From positions 1 through 64,000 of the forward strand of contig NZ_CAJZCD010000004.1 of the NCBI RefSeq assembly GCF_914768045.1: DNA of 64,000 nt, in the 5' to 3' direction. The translations under genes and the position numbers were made by a program. Under the pieces are notes generated by a model. The model saw only the letters and a program-made list of their open reading frames with translations. It was not told where the DNA came from and did not search any database. Origin of the DNA: Snodgrassella communis. Its GTDB lineage: Bacteria; Pseudomonadota; Gammaproteobacteria; Burkholderiales; Neisseriaceae. Of the stretch, positions 17,711 through 27,713 are shown in pieces; the stretch's first letter is position 1, and each line of letters starts with the position of its first letter.

Positions 17711-18775
17711 ATGGCTTTAGTTTCTATGCGTCAACTGCTGGATCATGCTGCTGAAAACAGTTATGGTCTGCCGGCGTTTAATGTCAATAATCTTGAACAA
17801 ATGCGCGCGATTATGGAAGCGGCCGATGAAGTTAACGCTCCGGTGATTGTGCAAGCCAGTGCCGGTGCGCGTAAATATGCTGGTGCACCATTTTTGCGTC
17901 ATTTGATTCTGGCAGCTACTGAAGAATTTCCGCATATTCCGGTGGTCATGCATCAGGATCACGGTGCATCGCCAGAAGTTTGTCAGCGTTCTATTCAGCT
18001 GGGTTTTTCATCAGTTATGATGGACGGTTCGCTGCTGAGTGATGCTAAAACACCTTCAACTTATGAGTACAATGTGGATGTTACGCGTAAAACTGTGTAT
18101 ATGGCACATGCCTGCGGGGTATCAGTTGAGGGTGAAATCGGTTGTCTGGGTAATCTGGAAACGGGTGAAGCCGGTGAAGAAGATGGTGTAGGCGCTGCTG
18201 GTAAGCTCAGCCATGAGCAGATGCTCACCAGTGTGGATGAAGCTGCGCGCTTTGTGCAGGATACGGGTGTAGATGCGCTGGCAATTGCTATTGGTACCAG
18301 CCATGGTGCCTATAAATTTACCCGTAAGCCAACTGGTGATGTATTGCGTATTGACCGCATCCGCGAAATTCACGAACGCCTGCCCAATACCCATTTGGTG
18401 ATGCATGGCTCCAGCTCGGTACCGCAGGAGTGGTTACAGGTTATCAATGAGTATGGTGGCAATATTCCGGAAACTTACGGTGTGCCGGTGGAAGAGATTG
18501 TGGAAGGGATTAAATACGGTGTGCGCAAAGTAAATATTGATACCGATTTACGTCTGGCCAGTACGGGAGCCATCCGCCGTTTTCTGGCTACACATCCGGC
18601 AGAATTCGATCCACGCAAATACTTTACTGAAACCATTAAAGCAATGAAACAGATATGTATCGATCGCTATGTCGCATTTGGCGCTGCTGGTCATGCAGAC
18701 AAGATTAAACCGATTTCTTTGGAAAAAATGGCTAACCGCTATGCAGCGGGTGAGCTGGTACAGATTGTAAAATAA
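17711..18775 (+). CDS. fba: Fructose-bisphosphate aldolase, class II
   Basis: Zinc-dependent aldolase that interconverts fructose-1,6-bisphosphate with dihydroxyacetone phosphate and glyceraldehyde-3-phosphate. The 354-residue protein begins [20 protein letters not shown] and contains VVMHQDHG with the catalytic Asp83 and zinc ligand His84. Further conserved pieces are [33 protein letters not shown] and KVNIDTDLR. Length and sequence fit the Calvin-cycle-type class II subfamily. It has its own promoter and terminator, and GGAG lies upstream of the start. Confidence 0.97.
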   Translation: MALVSMRQLLDHAAENSYGLPAFNVNNLEQMRAIMEAADEVNAPVIVQASAGARKYAGAPFLRHLILAATEEFPHIPVVMHQDHGASPEVCQRSIQLGFSSVMMDGSLLSDAKTPSTYEYNVDVTRKTVYMAHACGVSVEGEIGCLGNLETGEAGEEDGVGAAGKLSHEQMLTSVDEAARFVQDTGVDALAIAIGTSHGAYKFTRKPTGDVLRIDRIREIHERLPNTHLVMHGSSSVPQEWLQVINEYGGNIPETYGVPVEEIVEGIKYGVRKVNIDTDLRLASTGAIRRFLATHPAEFDPRKYFTETIKAMKQICIDRYVAFGAAGHADKIKPISLEKMANRYAAGELVQIVK

Positions 18776-18792
18776 ATATTTCTGCCAGTGAT

Positions 18793-18825
18793 AACGGACT
18801 GTACCTGTATGGACGGTCCGTTTTT
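18793..18825 (+). terminator. Intrinsic terminator of fba
   Basis: AACGGAC (18793-18799) pairs with GTCCGTT (18816-18822), followed by a run of T. It lies 18 bases after the fba stop. Confidence 0.8.
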
Positions 18826-18874
18826 GTTTATCAGTGCTAACAGGTAGTAATAGCCAGTTTGGTAGATAAATGAT

Positions 18875-19405
18875 TTAGCCGTAGCTTGTTTGATCTGTTA
18901 GTGCAGTAGTTTGAGCAAACTGCCGCTGAAAATACACCAACCCCTGATTTTCCTGCGAATTCACGTGGATATGTTCAATGGCTATATAAAACACGCTGTG
19001 ACTGCCCATATCATGGCTGTCGATAATATGACCATGTAAATGTGCCAGTGCACCTACTAGCTGAGGCTGGGTGGTATGCTGATGATTTTGCCACTCATTC
19101 TGCAAAAAGCGCTCAGTTGCTGGAATAGATGTCATGCCGGCAAAGTGTTCGGCTACATCTTGCTGTGTAGTGGCCAGAACATTAATACACAACTGCCTGT
19201 TGGCACGCAGAATTGGCTGAATACGCGCATTGCGGTTAATACATAATAAGAGTGTGGGTGGGGTGTCCGTTACTGAGGTGACAGCAGTGAGCGTGATGCC
19301 ATAACGGCCGGCAGAACCTTCTGTGGTGACGACAAATACTGCTGCCGCCACTTTGGACATGGCTTCCCGGTATTGCAAAGCCATAGCTGAAGATGGTTGA
19401 TCCAT
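18875..19405 (-). CDS. hpaC: HpaC-like flavin reductase
   Basis: A 176-residue flavin reductase of the HpaC type, which supplies reduced FAD to 4-hydroxyphenylacetate 3-monooxygenase. The family pattern is visible in FREAMSKVAAAVFVVTTEG-like N-terminal sequence, YGITLTAVTSVTDTPPTLLL and CINVLATTQQDVAEHF. The ATG at 19405 is one base after the hpaR stop; a further-upstream start inside hpaR is less likely. The partner oxygenase gene hpaB is not next to it, so the reductase may serve another flavin enzyme. An hpaR-hpaC pair is also known in Neisseria next to NadR. Confidence 0.85.
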   Translation of the reverse strand: MDQPSSAMALQYREAMSKVAAAVFVVTTEGSAGRYGITLTAVTSVTDTPPTLLLCINRNARIQPILRANRQLCINVLATTQQDVAEHFAGMTSIPATERFLQNEWQNHQHTTQPQLVGALAHLHGHIIDSHDMGSHSVFYIAIEHIHVNSQENQGLVYFQRQFAQTTALTDQTSYG

Positions 19406-19406
19406 G

Positions 19407-19859
19407 TTATCTGGCTTCTTTTTCTTCTTTATCAACAGCGATATTGGTAAATTCTTTCAGCAGTTTACCCAGTTGTTGCAGCTTTTCCTGAGTAAAGCGC
19501 TGTTCCAGTACTTTGTAGCGCGCATCTACTTCAACACAGAAATCCTCATACAGTTTTTCTCCTGTTGGTGTCAGTTTCAGAAATACTCTTCGCTGGTCAT
19601 TGGAGGGTTTGAGGCGAACCACATAATTCAGTTTTTCCAGTCGCGTCAAGATACCAGTGAGGCTTGGGCGCAGAATGCATGTCTGTCTAGCCAGATCCTG
19701 AAAATCCATGATACCATTTTCTGCCAGTAGGCGGATAATACGCCATTGCTGGTCGGTGATGCCGATATCGTTCAGCATGGGGCGAAAATGGGAAAGTAAT
19801 GCTTCACGTGTCTGAATCAGGACGATGTTGAGGGACGAGTATTTAGATGTATTTACCAT
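19407..19859 (-). CDS. hpaR: MarR-family regulator HpaR/NadR
   Basis: A 150-residue winged-helix regulator. Residues about 40-110 (ITDQQWRIIRLLAENG, DFQDLARQTCILRPSLTGIL, RLKPSNDQRRVFLKLTPTGE) closely follow the pattern of meningococcal NadR/FarR and of HpaR, which sense 4-hydroxyphenylacetate and related ligands. It is transcribed just before hpaC and probably controls its own operon. The long AT-rich leader (19860-20093) is the likely operator region, though no palindrome was assigned. Confidence 0.88.
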   Translation of the reverse strand: MVNTSKYSSLNIVLIQTREALLSHFRPMLNDIGITDQQWRIIRLLAENGIMDFQDLARQTCILRPSLTGILTRLEKLNYVVRLKPSNDQRRVFLKLTPTGEKLYEDFCVEVDARYKVLEQRFTQEKLQQLGKLLKEFTNIAVDKEEKEAR

Positions 19860-20093
19860 CTTATTGCTCCAATCTTTCAGTATATCCAGTTCATATGTCT
19901 TTGGAATAATAGACCAAAAAACAAATCATTATTGCTGAATTTTACATAAGATTATTATAAAATAAAATAATAATGTGTAAATCAAATACAAATTAAATAT
20001 ATTGTACTTGCTTAAATGTATGTTTTTAAAAAAATAAATTATTTTCGCCTAATATTAAATTATACTTAATTGATATGAAAATTTGGTATGAAA

Positions 20094-20137
20094 AACCACC
20101 AGACTGAGCAAATATATATGCTTATGGTCTGGTGGTT
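20094..20137 (-). terminator. Intrinsic terminator of valS
   Basis: AACCACCAGAC (20094-20104) pairs perfectly with GTCTGGTGGTT (20127-20137). On the minus strand it is followed by TTT, so it ends valS transcription. Confidence 0.8.
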
Positions 20138-20161
20138 GCTATGACAAAGTAAATAATTTAA

Positions 20162-23008
20162 TTAGCGGTATTTCTGCAATTGCAAGTTGATTTTGGCCAT
20201 TTTGTCCTGCAGTTGTGCCAGTTCGCTACGGTCTTTCTCTACCAGATGTGCCGGTGCTTTATCGGTATAGCCCGGTTTGGCCAGCTTAGTAGTAATTTTA
20301 TCAATGTTTTTCTGGAGTTTTTCTGCTTCTTTTTGCAGACGTGCGGTTTCGGCAGCTTTGTCTATCTCTACTTTCAGCATCAGGTGTGCGCCCTGACATA
20401 CTGCTACAGGAGCATCATCACTTTCCGGCAGCTGTGCTATTTGTCTGGCTTCACTCAGGCGAGCCATAAGCAGTAGATAGGGCAATAATGTGCTCAAATC
20501 TGTTGAACTTTCTACCAGCAGCGGCACTTTTACACTCATGGCCAGCCCCATTTCACCACGCAGATTACGTACGGAATTCACCAGCTCCTGCAAATAATGC
20601 ATCTGGTTTACTGCCTCGGTATCAGTCAGGCTGTTGTCTGCCTGTGGCCATGCTGATAGCATGATGCTTTCGGTATGCTTTGCATTGGCCAAAGGCGCGA
20701 TGGTTTGCCACAATTCTTCCGTAATAAATGGCATAATCGGGTGCAGCAGCCGCAACACCACTTCCAGTACCCGTACCAGTGTACGCCGTGTTGCGCGCTG
20801 TTGTGCTTCGTCACCACGCTGGAGCTGGGTTTTGGCCAGCTCTACGTACCAGTCGCAGTACTCATTCCAGATAAATTCATACAGTGTTTGTGCGGCCATA
20901 TCGAAGCGGTAGGTATCCATTGCTTCGCTCACTGCGGTGATAGTCTGTTGCAGTCGGGTCAGCAGCCATTTATCAACGAAACTGTAGTTTAATGGCAGGC
21001 TTTCGTTCTGTCCGCAATCATGATTTTCAATGTTCATCAGAACAAAACGGCTGGCATTCCACAGTTTATTGCAGAAGTTGCGATAGCCCTCGGCACGTTT
21101 GAAGTCAAAATTAATGCTGCGACCAAGGCTGGCATAGCTGGCCATGGTAAAGCGCAGTGCATCTGCACCAAATACCGGAATGCCATCAGGGAAAAGTTTT
21201 TGTGTGGCTTTGATTACTTGTGGCGCTTTTTCCGGCCGGCGCAGGCCAGTTGTGCGTTTTACCAGTAGTTTTTCCAGATCAATGCCATCAATCAAATCTA
21301 CCGGGTCAATCACATTGCCCTCGGATTTAGACATTTTTTTGCCTTCATGGTCGCGCACCATGCCATGAATATAAACATCATGAAATGGTACTTTACCAGT
21401 GAAGTGGGTAGTCATCATAATCATGCGCGCTACCCAGAAGAAAATGATTTCATAGCCGGTTACCAGTACCTGAGACGGCAGGAATGCCTGCAATTCGGGT
21501 GTGTCTTGCGGCCAGCCCAGAGTAGAGAAGGGTACTAGTGCGGAAGAAAACCATGTATCCAGTACATCTTCATCGCGGGTTAATACTGCATCTGTTCCGG
21601 CCTGTGCACGTGCTTCGGCTTCATTGCGTGCAACATATACGCGGCCGGTCTGGTCATACCAGGCCGGAATCTGGTGTCCCCACCATAGCTGGCGCGAGAT
21701 GCACCAGTCCTGAATATTGTTCATCCACTGGTTATAGGTATTTACCCAGTTTTCCGGGATAAAGCGTACCTGTCCGCTTTCCACGGCATGGATACATTTT
21801 TCGGTTAAGGTTTTACCTTTGAATTCTGATTCTGGTTCCGGATGGGCAACATTATTGTTGGCACTGCGGGTCATGGCGACAAACCACTGACTGGTGAGCA
21901 TCGGTTCAATCACACTGCCGGTACGGTCGCCTTTTGGCGTCATCAGTTTGTGTTCTTCTATCTTAACCAGTAAGCCTTCTGCTTCAAGGTCGGCTATCAT
22001 CTGTTTACGTGCAGCAAAACGATCTAAACCAGCATATTTCGCCGGCAGGTTGATAGCTGTCTGTGCCTGCCCCTGAAAATCAAACACTTCTGCCTGCGAC
22101 AGGATTTTGGCATCCAGACTCAGTACATTAATCAGTACAGTTTGGTGGCGTTTACCCACTTCGTAATCGTTAAAATCGTGTGCCGGTGTGATTTTTACAC
22201 AGCCAGTGCCAAAGTCTTTATCCACATATTCATCGGCAATCACTGGAATAGTGCGGCCGGATAATGGCAGGATTACCTGTTTACCAATAAAGCCGGCATA
22301 GCGTTCATCTTCAGGATGTACAGCCACGGCTACGTCGCCTAGTAAGGTTTCTGGGCGGGTAGTGGCTACAATCAGGGCATTGTTCGGGTCGTCAGCCAGT
22401 GGATAGCGGATGTGCCACATATGGCCGTTTTCCTCGATGTTTTCCACTTCCAGATCGGATACCGCTGTACCCAGTACCGGATCCCAGTTTACCAGCCGTT
22501 TACCACGATAAATCAGTCCCTGCTCAAACAGGCGTACAAATACTTCGGTTACCACCTCAGCACGGACTTCGTCCATGGTGAAGTATTCACGGCTCCAGTC
22601 TACTGAGCAGCCGACGCGACGCATTTGCTCGGTAATGGTGCCACCGGAGAATTTTTTCCAATCCCAGATTTTGGCAATAAACGCTTCACGACCCAAATCA
22701 TGGCGGGAAATATTTTCCACAGCTAGCTGGCGTTCCACCACAATCTGGGTAGCTATACCGGCATGGTCGGAACCGGGTATCCAGCAGACGTTTTCGCCTT
22801 TCATGCGGTGATAACGCGTTAATCCATCCATGATGGTCTGGTTAAACGCATGTCCCATATGCAGGGTACCGGTAACATTTGGTGGTGGCAGCTGAATAGC
22901 GAAAGAGGGTTTACTTAAATCTAGAGACGGGTCGAAGTAGCCGCGCTGTTCCCACTGCTGATACAAACGGGTTTCGATTTCACTGGGAGAATATTGGGTG
23001 TTTAACAT
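20162..23008 (-). CDS. valS: Valine--tRNA ligase
   Basis: Class I aminoacyl-tRNA synthetase charging tRNA-Val. The 948-residue protein has the HIGH-type motif [16 protein letters not shown] near the N-terminus, an editing domain ([19 protein letters not shown]), the KMSKS motif in [11 protein letters not shown] and a C-terminal coiled coil ([15 protein letters not shown]). The ATG at 23008 ([12 protein letters not shown]) is chosen because the frame extends upstream only to a TTG and the added residues do not fit the family. Length is typical. Confidence 0.97.
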   Translation of the reverse strand: MLNTQYSPSEIETRLYQQWEQRGYFDPSLDLSKPSFAIQLPPPNVTGTLHMGHAFNQTIMDGLTRYHRMKGENVCWIPGSDHAGIATQIVVERQLAVENISRHDLGREAFIAKIWDWKKFSGGTITEQMRRVGCSVDWSREYFTMDEVRAEVVTEVFVRLFEQGLIYRGKRLVNWDPVLGTAVSDLEVENIEENGHMWHIRYPLADDPNNALIVATTRPETLLGDVAVAVHPEDERYAGFIGKQVILPLSGRTIPVIADEYVDKDFGTGCVKITPAHDFNDYEVGKRHQTVLINVLSLDAKILSQAEVFDFQGQAQTAINLPAKYAGLDRFAARKQMIADLEAEGLLVKIEEHKLMTPKGDRTGSVIEPMLTSQWFVAMTRSANNNVAHPEPESEFKGKTLTEKCIHAVESGQVRFIPENWVNTYNQWMNNIQDWCISRQLWWGHQIPAWYDQTGRVYVARNEAEARAQAGTDAVLTRDEDVLDTWFSSALVPFSTLGWPQDTPELQAFLPSQVLVTGYEIIFFWVARMIMMTTHFTGKVPFHDVYIHGMVRDHEGKKMSKSEGNVIDPVDLIDGIDLEKLLVKRTTGLRRPEKAPQVIKATQKLFPDGIPVFGADALRFTMASYASLGRSINFDFKRAEGYRNFCNKLWNASRFVLMNIENHDCGQNESLPLNYSFVDKWLLTRLQQTITAVSEAMDTYRFDMAAQTLYEFIWNEYCDWYVELAKTQLQRGDEAQQRATRRTLVRVLEVVLRLLHPIMPFITEELWQTIAPLANAKHTESIMLSAWPQADNSLTDTEAVNQMHYLQELVNSVRNLRGEMGLAMSVKVPLLVESSTDLSTLLPYLLLMARLSEARQIAQLPESDDAPVAVCQGAHLMLKVEIDKAAETARLQKEAEKLQKNIDKITTKLAKPGYTDKAPAHLVEKDRSELAQLQDKMAKINLQLQKYR

Positions 23009-23401
23009 GGTTACTGAGTTAGGAAAAATCAAAAAATAAGACTTCAATTATAACTCATGCATTAATGCATGGTTTAAGATGATGCGCTTTTGTTAGCGTC
23101 TGAATAATATGGCAGCAAACTACGCGTTATTAGTGTGCGAAAGTAAATAAGATGAGTAATGATTTGTCGATAAGATCGGTGAAAAAGTGAAGTGCAGTGT
23201 ATATCGGTATGGTGATTGGCTGATATTGGTGACAGCATAGCCCAATTGCTGTATCTGTTGATTATTTGCCCATCAATCAGCTATGCAAAAGCAATTAATA
23301 ATTTTCCGGTATGCTGGTAACACTAGTAGCATACCGGAAGATAGCAATTAAAGGCTGATTAAATCAGTAACGATACAAGTGGCAGACATCAGCGGAAATA
23401 G
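23009..23401. other. Intergenic region between valS and the SEC-C pseudogene
   Basis: About 390 bases without a gene, containing the presumed valS promoter on the minus strand and the strong hairpin described separately. Confidence 0.4.
23304..23339. repeat. Strong 12-bp perfect hairpin
   Basis: TTCCGGTATGCT (23304-23315) pairs perfectly with AGCATACCGGAA (23328-23339) around a 12-base loop. It lies downstream of the SEC-C gene on the minus strand but has no T run on either side, so it is either a weak terminator or a repeat element. Confidence 0.55.
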
Positions 23402-23628
23402 TCATGTCTGTTGCTGCCATCGAAAGCAGCCTGTTTTTAGGCAACATTTTTTGAAAGCTGCGGCCAGAACCGCATGGACAACGATCATTGCGACCCAGCT
23501 TTTCATGCAGAATTTTATCGCCATGAACAATCCGTACTAATCCGCGTTTAACGCTGGTTTCGGACGGGAAACCTTTACGGCGTTTACTGGTTGGCTCGAA
23601 AAAAGCCTTTATCGTTAAATTTACGCAT
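23402..23628 (-). pseudogene. Small SEC-C zinc-motif protein with two frameshifts
   Basis: From an ATG at 23628 with a strong AGGAG site, the frame reads [10 protein letters not shown] and then hits a stop. Removing one base in a run of six T restores [19 protein letters not shown] and [16 protein letters not shown]. The SEC-C motif [11 protein letters not shown] follows, and its last CC is recovered only by removing one base from a run of six A. The restored protein would have about 74 residues. Such proteins bind zinc through the CPCGSG..KCC motif. Both lesions are one-base gains in homopolymers, so sequencing error is a real alternative to genuine decay. Confidence 0.75.
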
Positions 23629-23762
23629 AATATTACTCCTTTTTTAAGTAGAGTGATTGAACAGAAAAAATCAACTGTCCTAAATAATTTACAATAAAAA
23701 TATCAGTATGTACAGGCTGAATTAAAACTGTCTGTTGAGGTGGCACCGATAGTAGAAATAAA

Positions 23763-23789
23763 AAACTGCCTGAACTAGTCAGGCAGTTT
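23763..23789 (-). terminator. Intrinsic terminator of ffh
   Basis: AAACTGCCTGA (23763-23773) and TCAGGCAGTTT (23779-23789) form a perfect 11-bp stem with a 5-base loop. On the minus strand the stem runs into a T stretch. Confidence 0.85.
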
Positions 23790-23796
23790 GGGATGA

Positions 23797-25155
23797 TTAT
23801 TGAGGGATGATGCCTTTTATGCCTTTGGCCAGACGCATCAATTTACCCATTCCGCCTTTAGTAAATGATTTCATCATTTTCTGTGATTGCTCAAATTGTT
23901 TGAGCATTTTGTTTACTTCCTGCACGGTAACGCCAGAACCATTGGCAATGCGGCGTTTGCGGCTGGCTTTAATCAGCTGTGGGTTGGCACGTTCTTTGGC
24001 TGTCATTGAATTGATGATGGCTTCTACCCGGCTCATGGCTTTTTCTGCTGTGCCTTCCGGTACCTGTTTGGCCATTTGTCCCATGTCGCCCGGTAGTTTG
24101 GCCATAATCGATTCAATCCCGCCCATTTTGCGCATCTGCTGAATCTGTGCTTTAAAGTCATTCAGGTCAAAACCTTTGCCTTTATGCAGCTTTTTGGCCA
24201 TCTGCTGTGCGGTTTTTTCATCAATGCCTTTTTGTACATCCTCAATCAGTGAGAGTACATCGCCCATGCCAAGAATGCGTGAAGCCAGACGATCAGGATA
24301 AAATGGTTCCAGACCATTGATTTTTTCGCCGACACCGATGAACTTAATCGGTTTGCCTGTTACATGGCGTACTGATAAGGCAGCACCACCACGGGCATCA
24401 CCGTCCATTTTGGTTAATACTACACCGGTTAGGGGCAGGGTGTCATTAAAGGCCTGTGCCGTGTTTACAGCATCCTGCCCTTGCATGGCGTCCACCACAA
24501 ACAGTGTTTCCACGGGATTAATTGCTGCATGAATCTGCTGGATTTCGTCCATCATTTTCTGGTCAATAGCCAGCCGACCAGCGGTATCGACCATTAATAC
24601 ATCATAGAAATGTTTTTTGGCGTGATCCAGTGCATTCAGGGCAATGCTAACTGGTTGTTCACCTTCATGAGATGGAAAAAAATCCACCTCAACCTGCTGA
24701 GCCAGCAATTTTAACTGTTCAATCGCTGCTGGTCGGTACACGTCGGCGGAAACCACCAGCACTTTTTTCTTTTGTTCGTTTTTCAGCAGCCGTGCCAGTT
24801 TGCCTACAGTGGTGGTTTTACCTGCCCCCTGCAAACCCGCCATCAGGATGACAGCCGGCGGTACCGCGGCCAGATTCAGGCTGCTGTTCTCAGTACCCAT
24901 CAGCTCGGTAAGGGCGTCATTCACCACCCCGATAAATGCCTGTCCTGGTGTGAGGCTGCCAATGACTTCCTGCCCAACTGCACGTTCTTTTACAGAAGCC
25001 ATGAAATTTTTTACAACTGGCAGGGCAACGTCTGCTTCCAGTAGCGCCATGCGTACTTCGCGCAGGGCATCTTTAATATTGTCTTCACTCAAACGCGCCT
25101 GTCCGCGCAGGGTTTTCGCAATTTTACTAAAGCGATCGGATAAATTGTCTAGCAT
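23797..25155 (-). CDS. ffh: Signal recognition particle protein (SRP54)
   Basis: Ffh binds signal sequences of nascent membrane proteins and, with 4.5S RNA, delivers ribosomes to FtsY. The 452-residue protein begins MLDNLSDRFSKI. Its N domain is followed by the G domain with GLQGAGKTTT, VDTAGRL and TKMDGDARGG, and then the methionine-rich M domain (IQQMRKMGGIESIMAKLPG, MLKQFEQSQKMMKSF). The ATG at 25155 has GGAG 9 bases upstream; a start 9 bases earlier is possible. Length is normal. Confidence 0.97.
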   Translation of the reverse strand: MLDNLSDRFSKIAKTLRGQARLSEDNIKDALREVRMALLEADVALPVVKNFMASVKERAVGQEVIGSLTPGQAFIGVVNDALTELMGTENSSLNLAAVPPAVILMAGLQGAGKTTTVGKLARLLKNEQKKKVLVVSADVYRPAAIEQLKLLAQQVEVDFFPSHEGEQPVSIALNALDHAKKHFYDVLMVDTAGRLAIDQKMMDEIQQIHAAINPVETLFVVDAMQGQDAVNTAQAFNDTLPLTGVVLTKMDGDARGGAALSVRHVTGKPIKFIGVGEKINGLEPFYPDRLASRILGMGDVLSLIEDVQKGIDEKTAQQMAKKLHKGKGFDLNDFKAQIQQMRKMGGIESIMAKLPGDMGQMAKQVPEGTAEKAMSRVEAIINSMTAKERANPQLIKASRKRRIANGSGVTVQEVNKMLKQFEQSQKMMKSFTKGGMGKLMRLAKGIKGIIPQ

Positions 25156-25339
25156 CGAAACCATCTCCAGCTATGTGTAAGCAGCCTGTATATATCGGGT
25201 GAAAATTGGCTGTTGTCTGTAATTGACGCAATAAATGGGTAGGACAAGAAGCGATTTGGTTATAAAATGGCGTCCTGTTGCGATGCCTGCCCAAGTCTGG
25301 AGCAGGCATCGTGATAAATAAATGCCTATTTTACACTAT

Positions 25340-25360
25340 GCGCGCCAAGTTTTGGCGCGC
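25340..25360. repeat. 9-bp GC-rich perfect hairpin in the leader of the membrane protein gene
   Basis: GCGCGCCAA (25340-25348) pairs with TTGGCGCGC (25352-25360) around a 3-base loop, 19 bases before the ATG at 25379. There is no T run. It could influence translation of the next gene. Confidence 0.5.
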
Positions 25361-25378
25361 TATTGCTGCGGAAAAATC

Positions 25379-26179
25379 ATGAGCTTATTGTTGCTGGTGC
25401 TTATTCTTGCCTATGCTGTGCTTTCTGTACTGGCATGGCGGTTTTGGCAACGCCATACTGATGTGGCTTATCCGTTGCGAGGCGAGCAGTTGCTGTTGTT
25501 GTTGGTATTGCTGCTGCATACTTTTGTGGTGTGGCAGCCCATGTTACAGCAACGAGTGCTGCTGGTGGGGTTTGGTCATGCGCTTAATCTCATTACCTGG
25601 CTAATGGTGCTGCTGTACTGGGTGGGTAGTTTTCGTTATCGGCTGCAAGGGTTGCAGCTGGCGTTGTTTCCCTGCTCAGCAGTGGTGTTGCTGGTTGCTT
25701 GGCTGTTGCCGGGGCAGCCTACTGCTTATCCGATGCACAATAGTGCTTTCATGATACATGTGTTGTCGGCTTTGCTGGCGTATGCCTTGTTTGGCATCAC
25801 CACACTGCTGGCCGGGCTGATGCTGGTGCGTAACCATTATCTGCACCGGCGCAAAACGGTACCGCAGCAATCATTCCTGCCGCCATTGCTGGCAATTGAA
25901 AAATTAATGTTTCAAGGTCTGCAAACGGGATTTGTGCTTCTGACTATTGCGGCTATCAGTGGCACAGTATTTTCCGAGGCTGTATTTGGTGAACCGGCAC
26001 GCTTTAACCATAAAACGGTGTTTGGCGTGCTGTCGTGGCTGATCTATCTGGTTATCCTGTTCAGACACCATACGCAGGCCTGGCGCGGGAAAAAAGTGGC
26101 ATGGTGGGTCATTGTGTCATTTGTCAGCCTGATGCTGGCTTATTTCGGCAGCAAGTTTGTGCTGGAAATTTTGTTTTAA
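25379..26179 (+). CDS. Cytochrome c assembly (CcsA/YpjD-like) inner-membrane protein
   Basis: A 266-residue protein with about eight hydrophobic segments and no other domain. The middle part (MLSALLAYALFGITTLLAGLM-like, residues about 125-150) and the tail (FNHKTVFGVLSWLIYLVIL, HHTQAWRGKKVAWW) follow the CcsA/HemX pattern of heme-handling membrane proteins. The ATG at 25379 with GGAAA upstream is preferred over an upstream ATG at 25322 that would translate the leader hairpin. Its position divergent from ffh is typical of YpjD-like genes. Exact role unproven. Confidence 0.78.
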   Translation: MSLLLLVLILAYAVLSVLAWRFWQRHTDVAYPLRGEQLLLLLVLLLHTFVVWQPMLQQRVLLVGFGHALNLITWLMVLLYWVGSFRYRLQGLQLALFPCSAVVLLVAWLLPGQPTAYPMHNSAFMIHVLSALLAYALFGITTLLAGLMLVRNHYLHRRKTVPQQSFLPPLLAIEKLMFQGLQTGFVLLTIAAISGTVFSEAVFGEPARFNHKTVFGVLSWLIYLVILFRHHTQAWRGKKVAWWVIVSFVSLMLAYFGSKFVLEILF

Positions 26180-26230
26180 CCTTTTGTTTCTAAGTAGTAT
26201 TACCCTGATTTGTAACCATAGGATATTTGA

Positions 26231-27634
26231 ATGAGTGACTTACAATCGTCAGTTGACAGCCATAAGCAGAGCGCAGCTGAACAACGTTTAGCCACCCCCG
26301 AAGGACGACTGGAATTTATTAAGGCAACACTTTCCTGCTGGCTTGGTACCACCATGGAATATGTGGATTTTGCCCTGTATGGCCTGGCCGCAGGCCTAGT
26401 ATTCAGCAAAGTATTTTTTCCGGATGTTAGCCCCACAGTTGCTTTGTTATCAAGTTTTGCCACTTATTCAGTTGGTTTTGTTGCCCGCCCGATTGGTGCC
26501 ATTTTCTTTGGCCGGCTGGGCGACCGTAAAGGACGGAAATTTGTACTGGTAACCACCATTGCCCTGATGGGGATTTCCACCACCCTGATTGGCTTTATTC
26601 CCAGCTACGCCACTATTGGTCTATGGGCCCCCATGATTTTAGTTGTATTACGTTTTGTACAGGGCTTTGGTGCCGGTGCCGAGCTTTCAGGTGCTACGGT
26701 TATGCTGGGAGAGTATGCACCGCCAAAACATCGTGGCTTAATTGCTTCCATTATTGGTATTGGTTCCAACAGCGGTACGTTGATTGCTTCTGCGGTATGG
26801 CTATTGGTATTAAGGCTGAATGAAGATGATATAATCACTTGGGGCTGGCGTATCCCATTTATCCTCAGTGCCCTGATTGCCGTCGCTGCAACCCTTATCC
26901 GCCGGCATGTACGTGAAACACCCGTTTTCGAACAGGAACAAAACGAATTAAAACAACTACAAGCACAACCTAAAACCGTTACTTCTACCCAATCACCAGT
27001 TGATACTCTGTCCAGCAAAACTTCGTTCTGGGCAAGGAATAAGGCCTTTTTTGTGATGCTGGGCTTGCGCATCGGCGAAAACGGCCCATCTTATCTTGCG
27101 CAGGGTTTTGTCATTGGGTATGTAGTTAATGTTCTGAGCGTTAATAAAACCGTTGCCACTACAGCGGTATTCGTTGCCTCGTTGCTCGGTTTCTTTGTGA
27201 TACCTTTTGCTGGCTGGTTGTCTGATCGTTATGGTCGCCGTATTGTTTACCGCTGGTTTTGTTTCTTGCTGATGCTGTATGCCGTTCCGGCCTATATGTT
27301 TCTGGAAACCCGTGATCCCTTTATTGTAGCCAGTATTATTGTTATCGGTATGTGTCTGGCTTCACTGGGTATTTTTGGTGTGCAGGCAGCCTATGGTGTG
27401 GAGCTGTTTGGTGTACGTAACCGCTATTCCAAAATGGCACTGGCCAAAGAACTCGGTGGAATCATATCAGGTGGCACCGCATCATTAGTCGCCTCGGTAT
27501 TACTTAATCATTATCATACATGGTGGCCGATTGCCATATACTTTGCAGCCATGGCCGGCATTGGTTTCTTCACCACATTCTTTGCCCCGGAAACCCGCGG
27601 GCGCGATCTGAATGCGGTAGAAGACGCCATTTAA
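26231..27634 (+). CDS. MFS transporter, metabolite:H+ symporter (MHS) type
   Basis: A 467-residue transporter with 12 predicted membrane segments. The loop GRLGDRKGRKFVLV after segment 2 is the MFS signature, repeated as WLSDRYGRRIVYRW in the second half. FALYGLAAGLVFSKVFFPD and RFVQGFGAGAELSGA are characteristic of the MHS group that includes ProP, ShiA and KgtP. The substrate cannot be read from the sequence; the nucleoside hydrolase 79 bases downstream suggests a nucleoside or related compound. Confidence 0.88.
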   Translation: MSDLQSSVDSHKQSAAEQRLATPEGRLEFIKATLSCWLGTTMEYVDFALYGLAAGLVFSKVFFPDVSPTVALLSSFATYSVGFVARPIGAIFFGRLGDRKGRKFVLVTTIALMGISTTLIGFIPSYATIGLWAPMILVVLRFVQGFGAGAELSGATVMLGEYAPPKHRGLIASIIGIGSNSGTLIASAVWLLVLRLNEDDIITWGWRIPFILSALIAVAATLIRRHVRETPVFEQEQNELKQLQAQPKTVTSTQSPVDTLSSKTSFWARNKAFFVMLGLRIGENGPSYLAQGFVIGYVVNVLSVNKTVATTAVFVASLLGFFVIPFAGWLSDRYGRRIVYRWFCFLLMLYAVPAYMFLETRDPFIVASIIVIGMCLASLGIFGVQAAYGVELFGVRNRYSKMALAKELGGIISGGTASLVASVLLNHYHTWWPIAIYFAAMAGIGFFTTFFAPETRGRDLNAVEDAI

Positions 27635-27713
27635 TCGTTTTGACAAACTGATTGAAACATATGTACCGGAGTCAGCTACTGACTCCGTTACCATTGACGC
27701 ATAGGTAATACTT

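Noticed and set aside
23763-23789. DNA uptake-like core within the ffh terminator (CTGCCTGAA)
   Set aside because: It resembles some Neisseriaceae uptake dialects, but a single copy in a terminator stem is not enough evidence.
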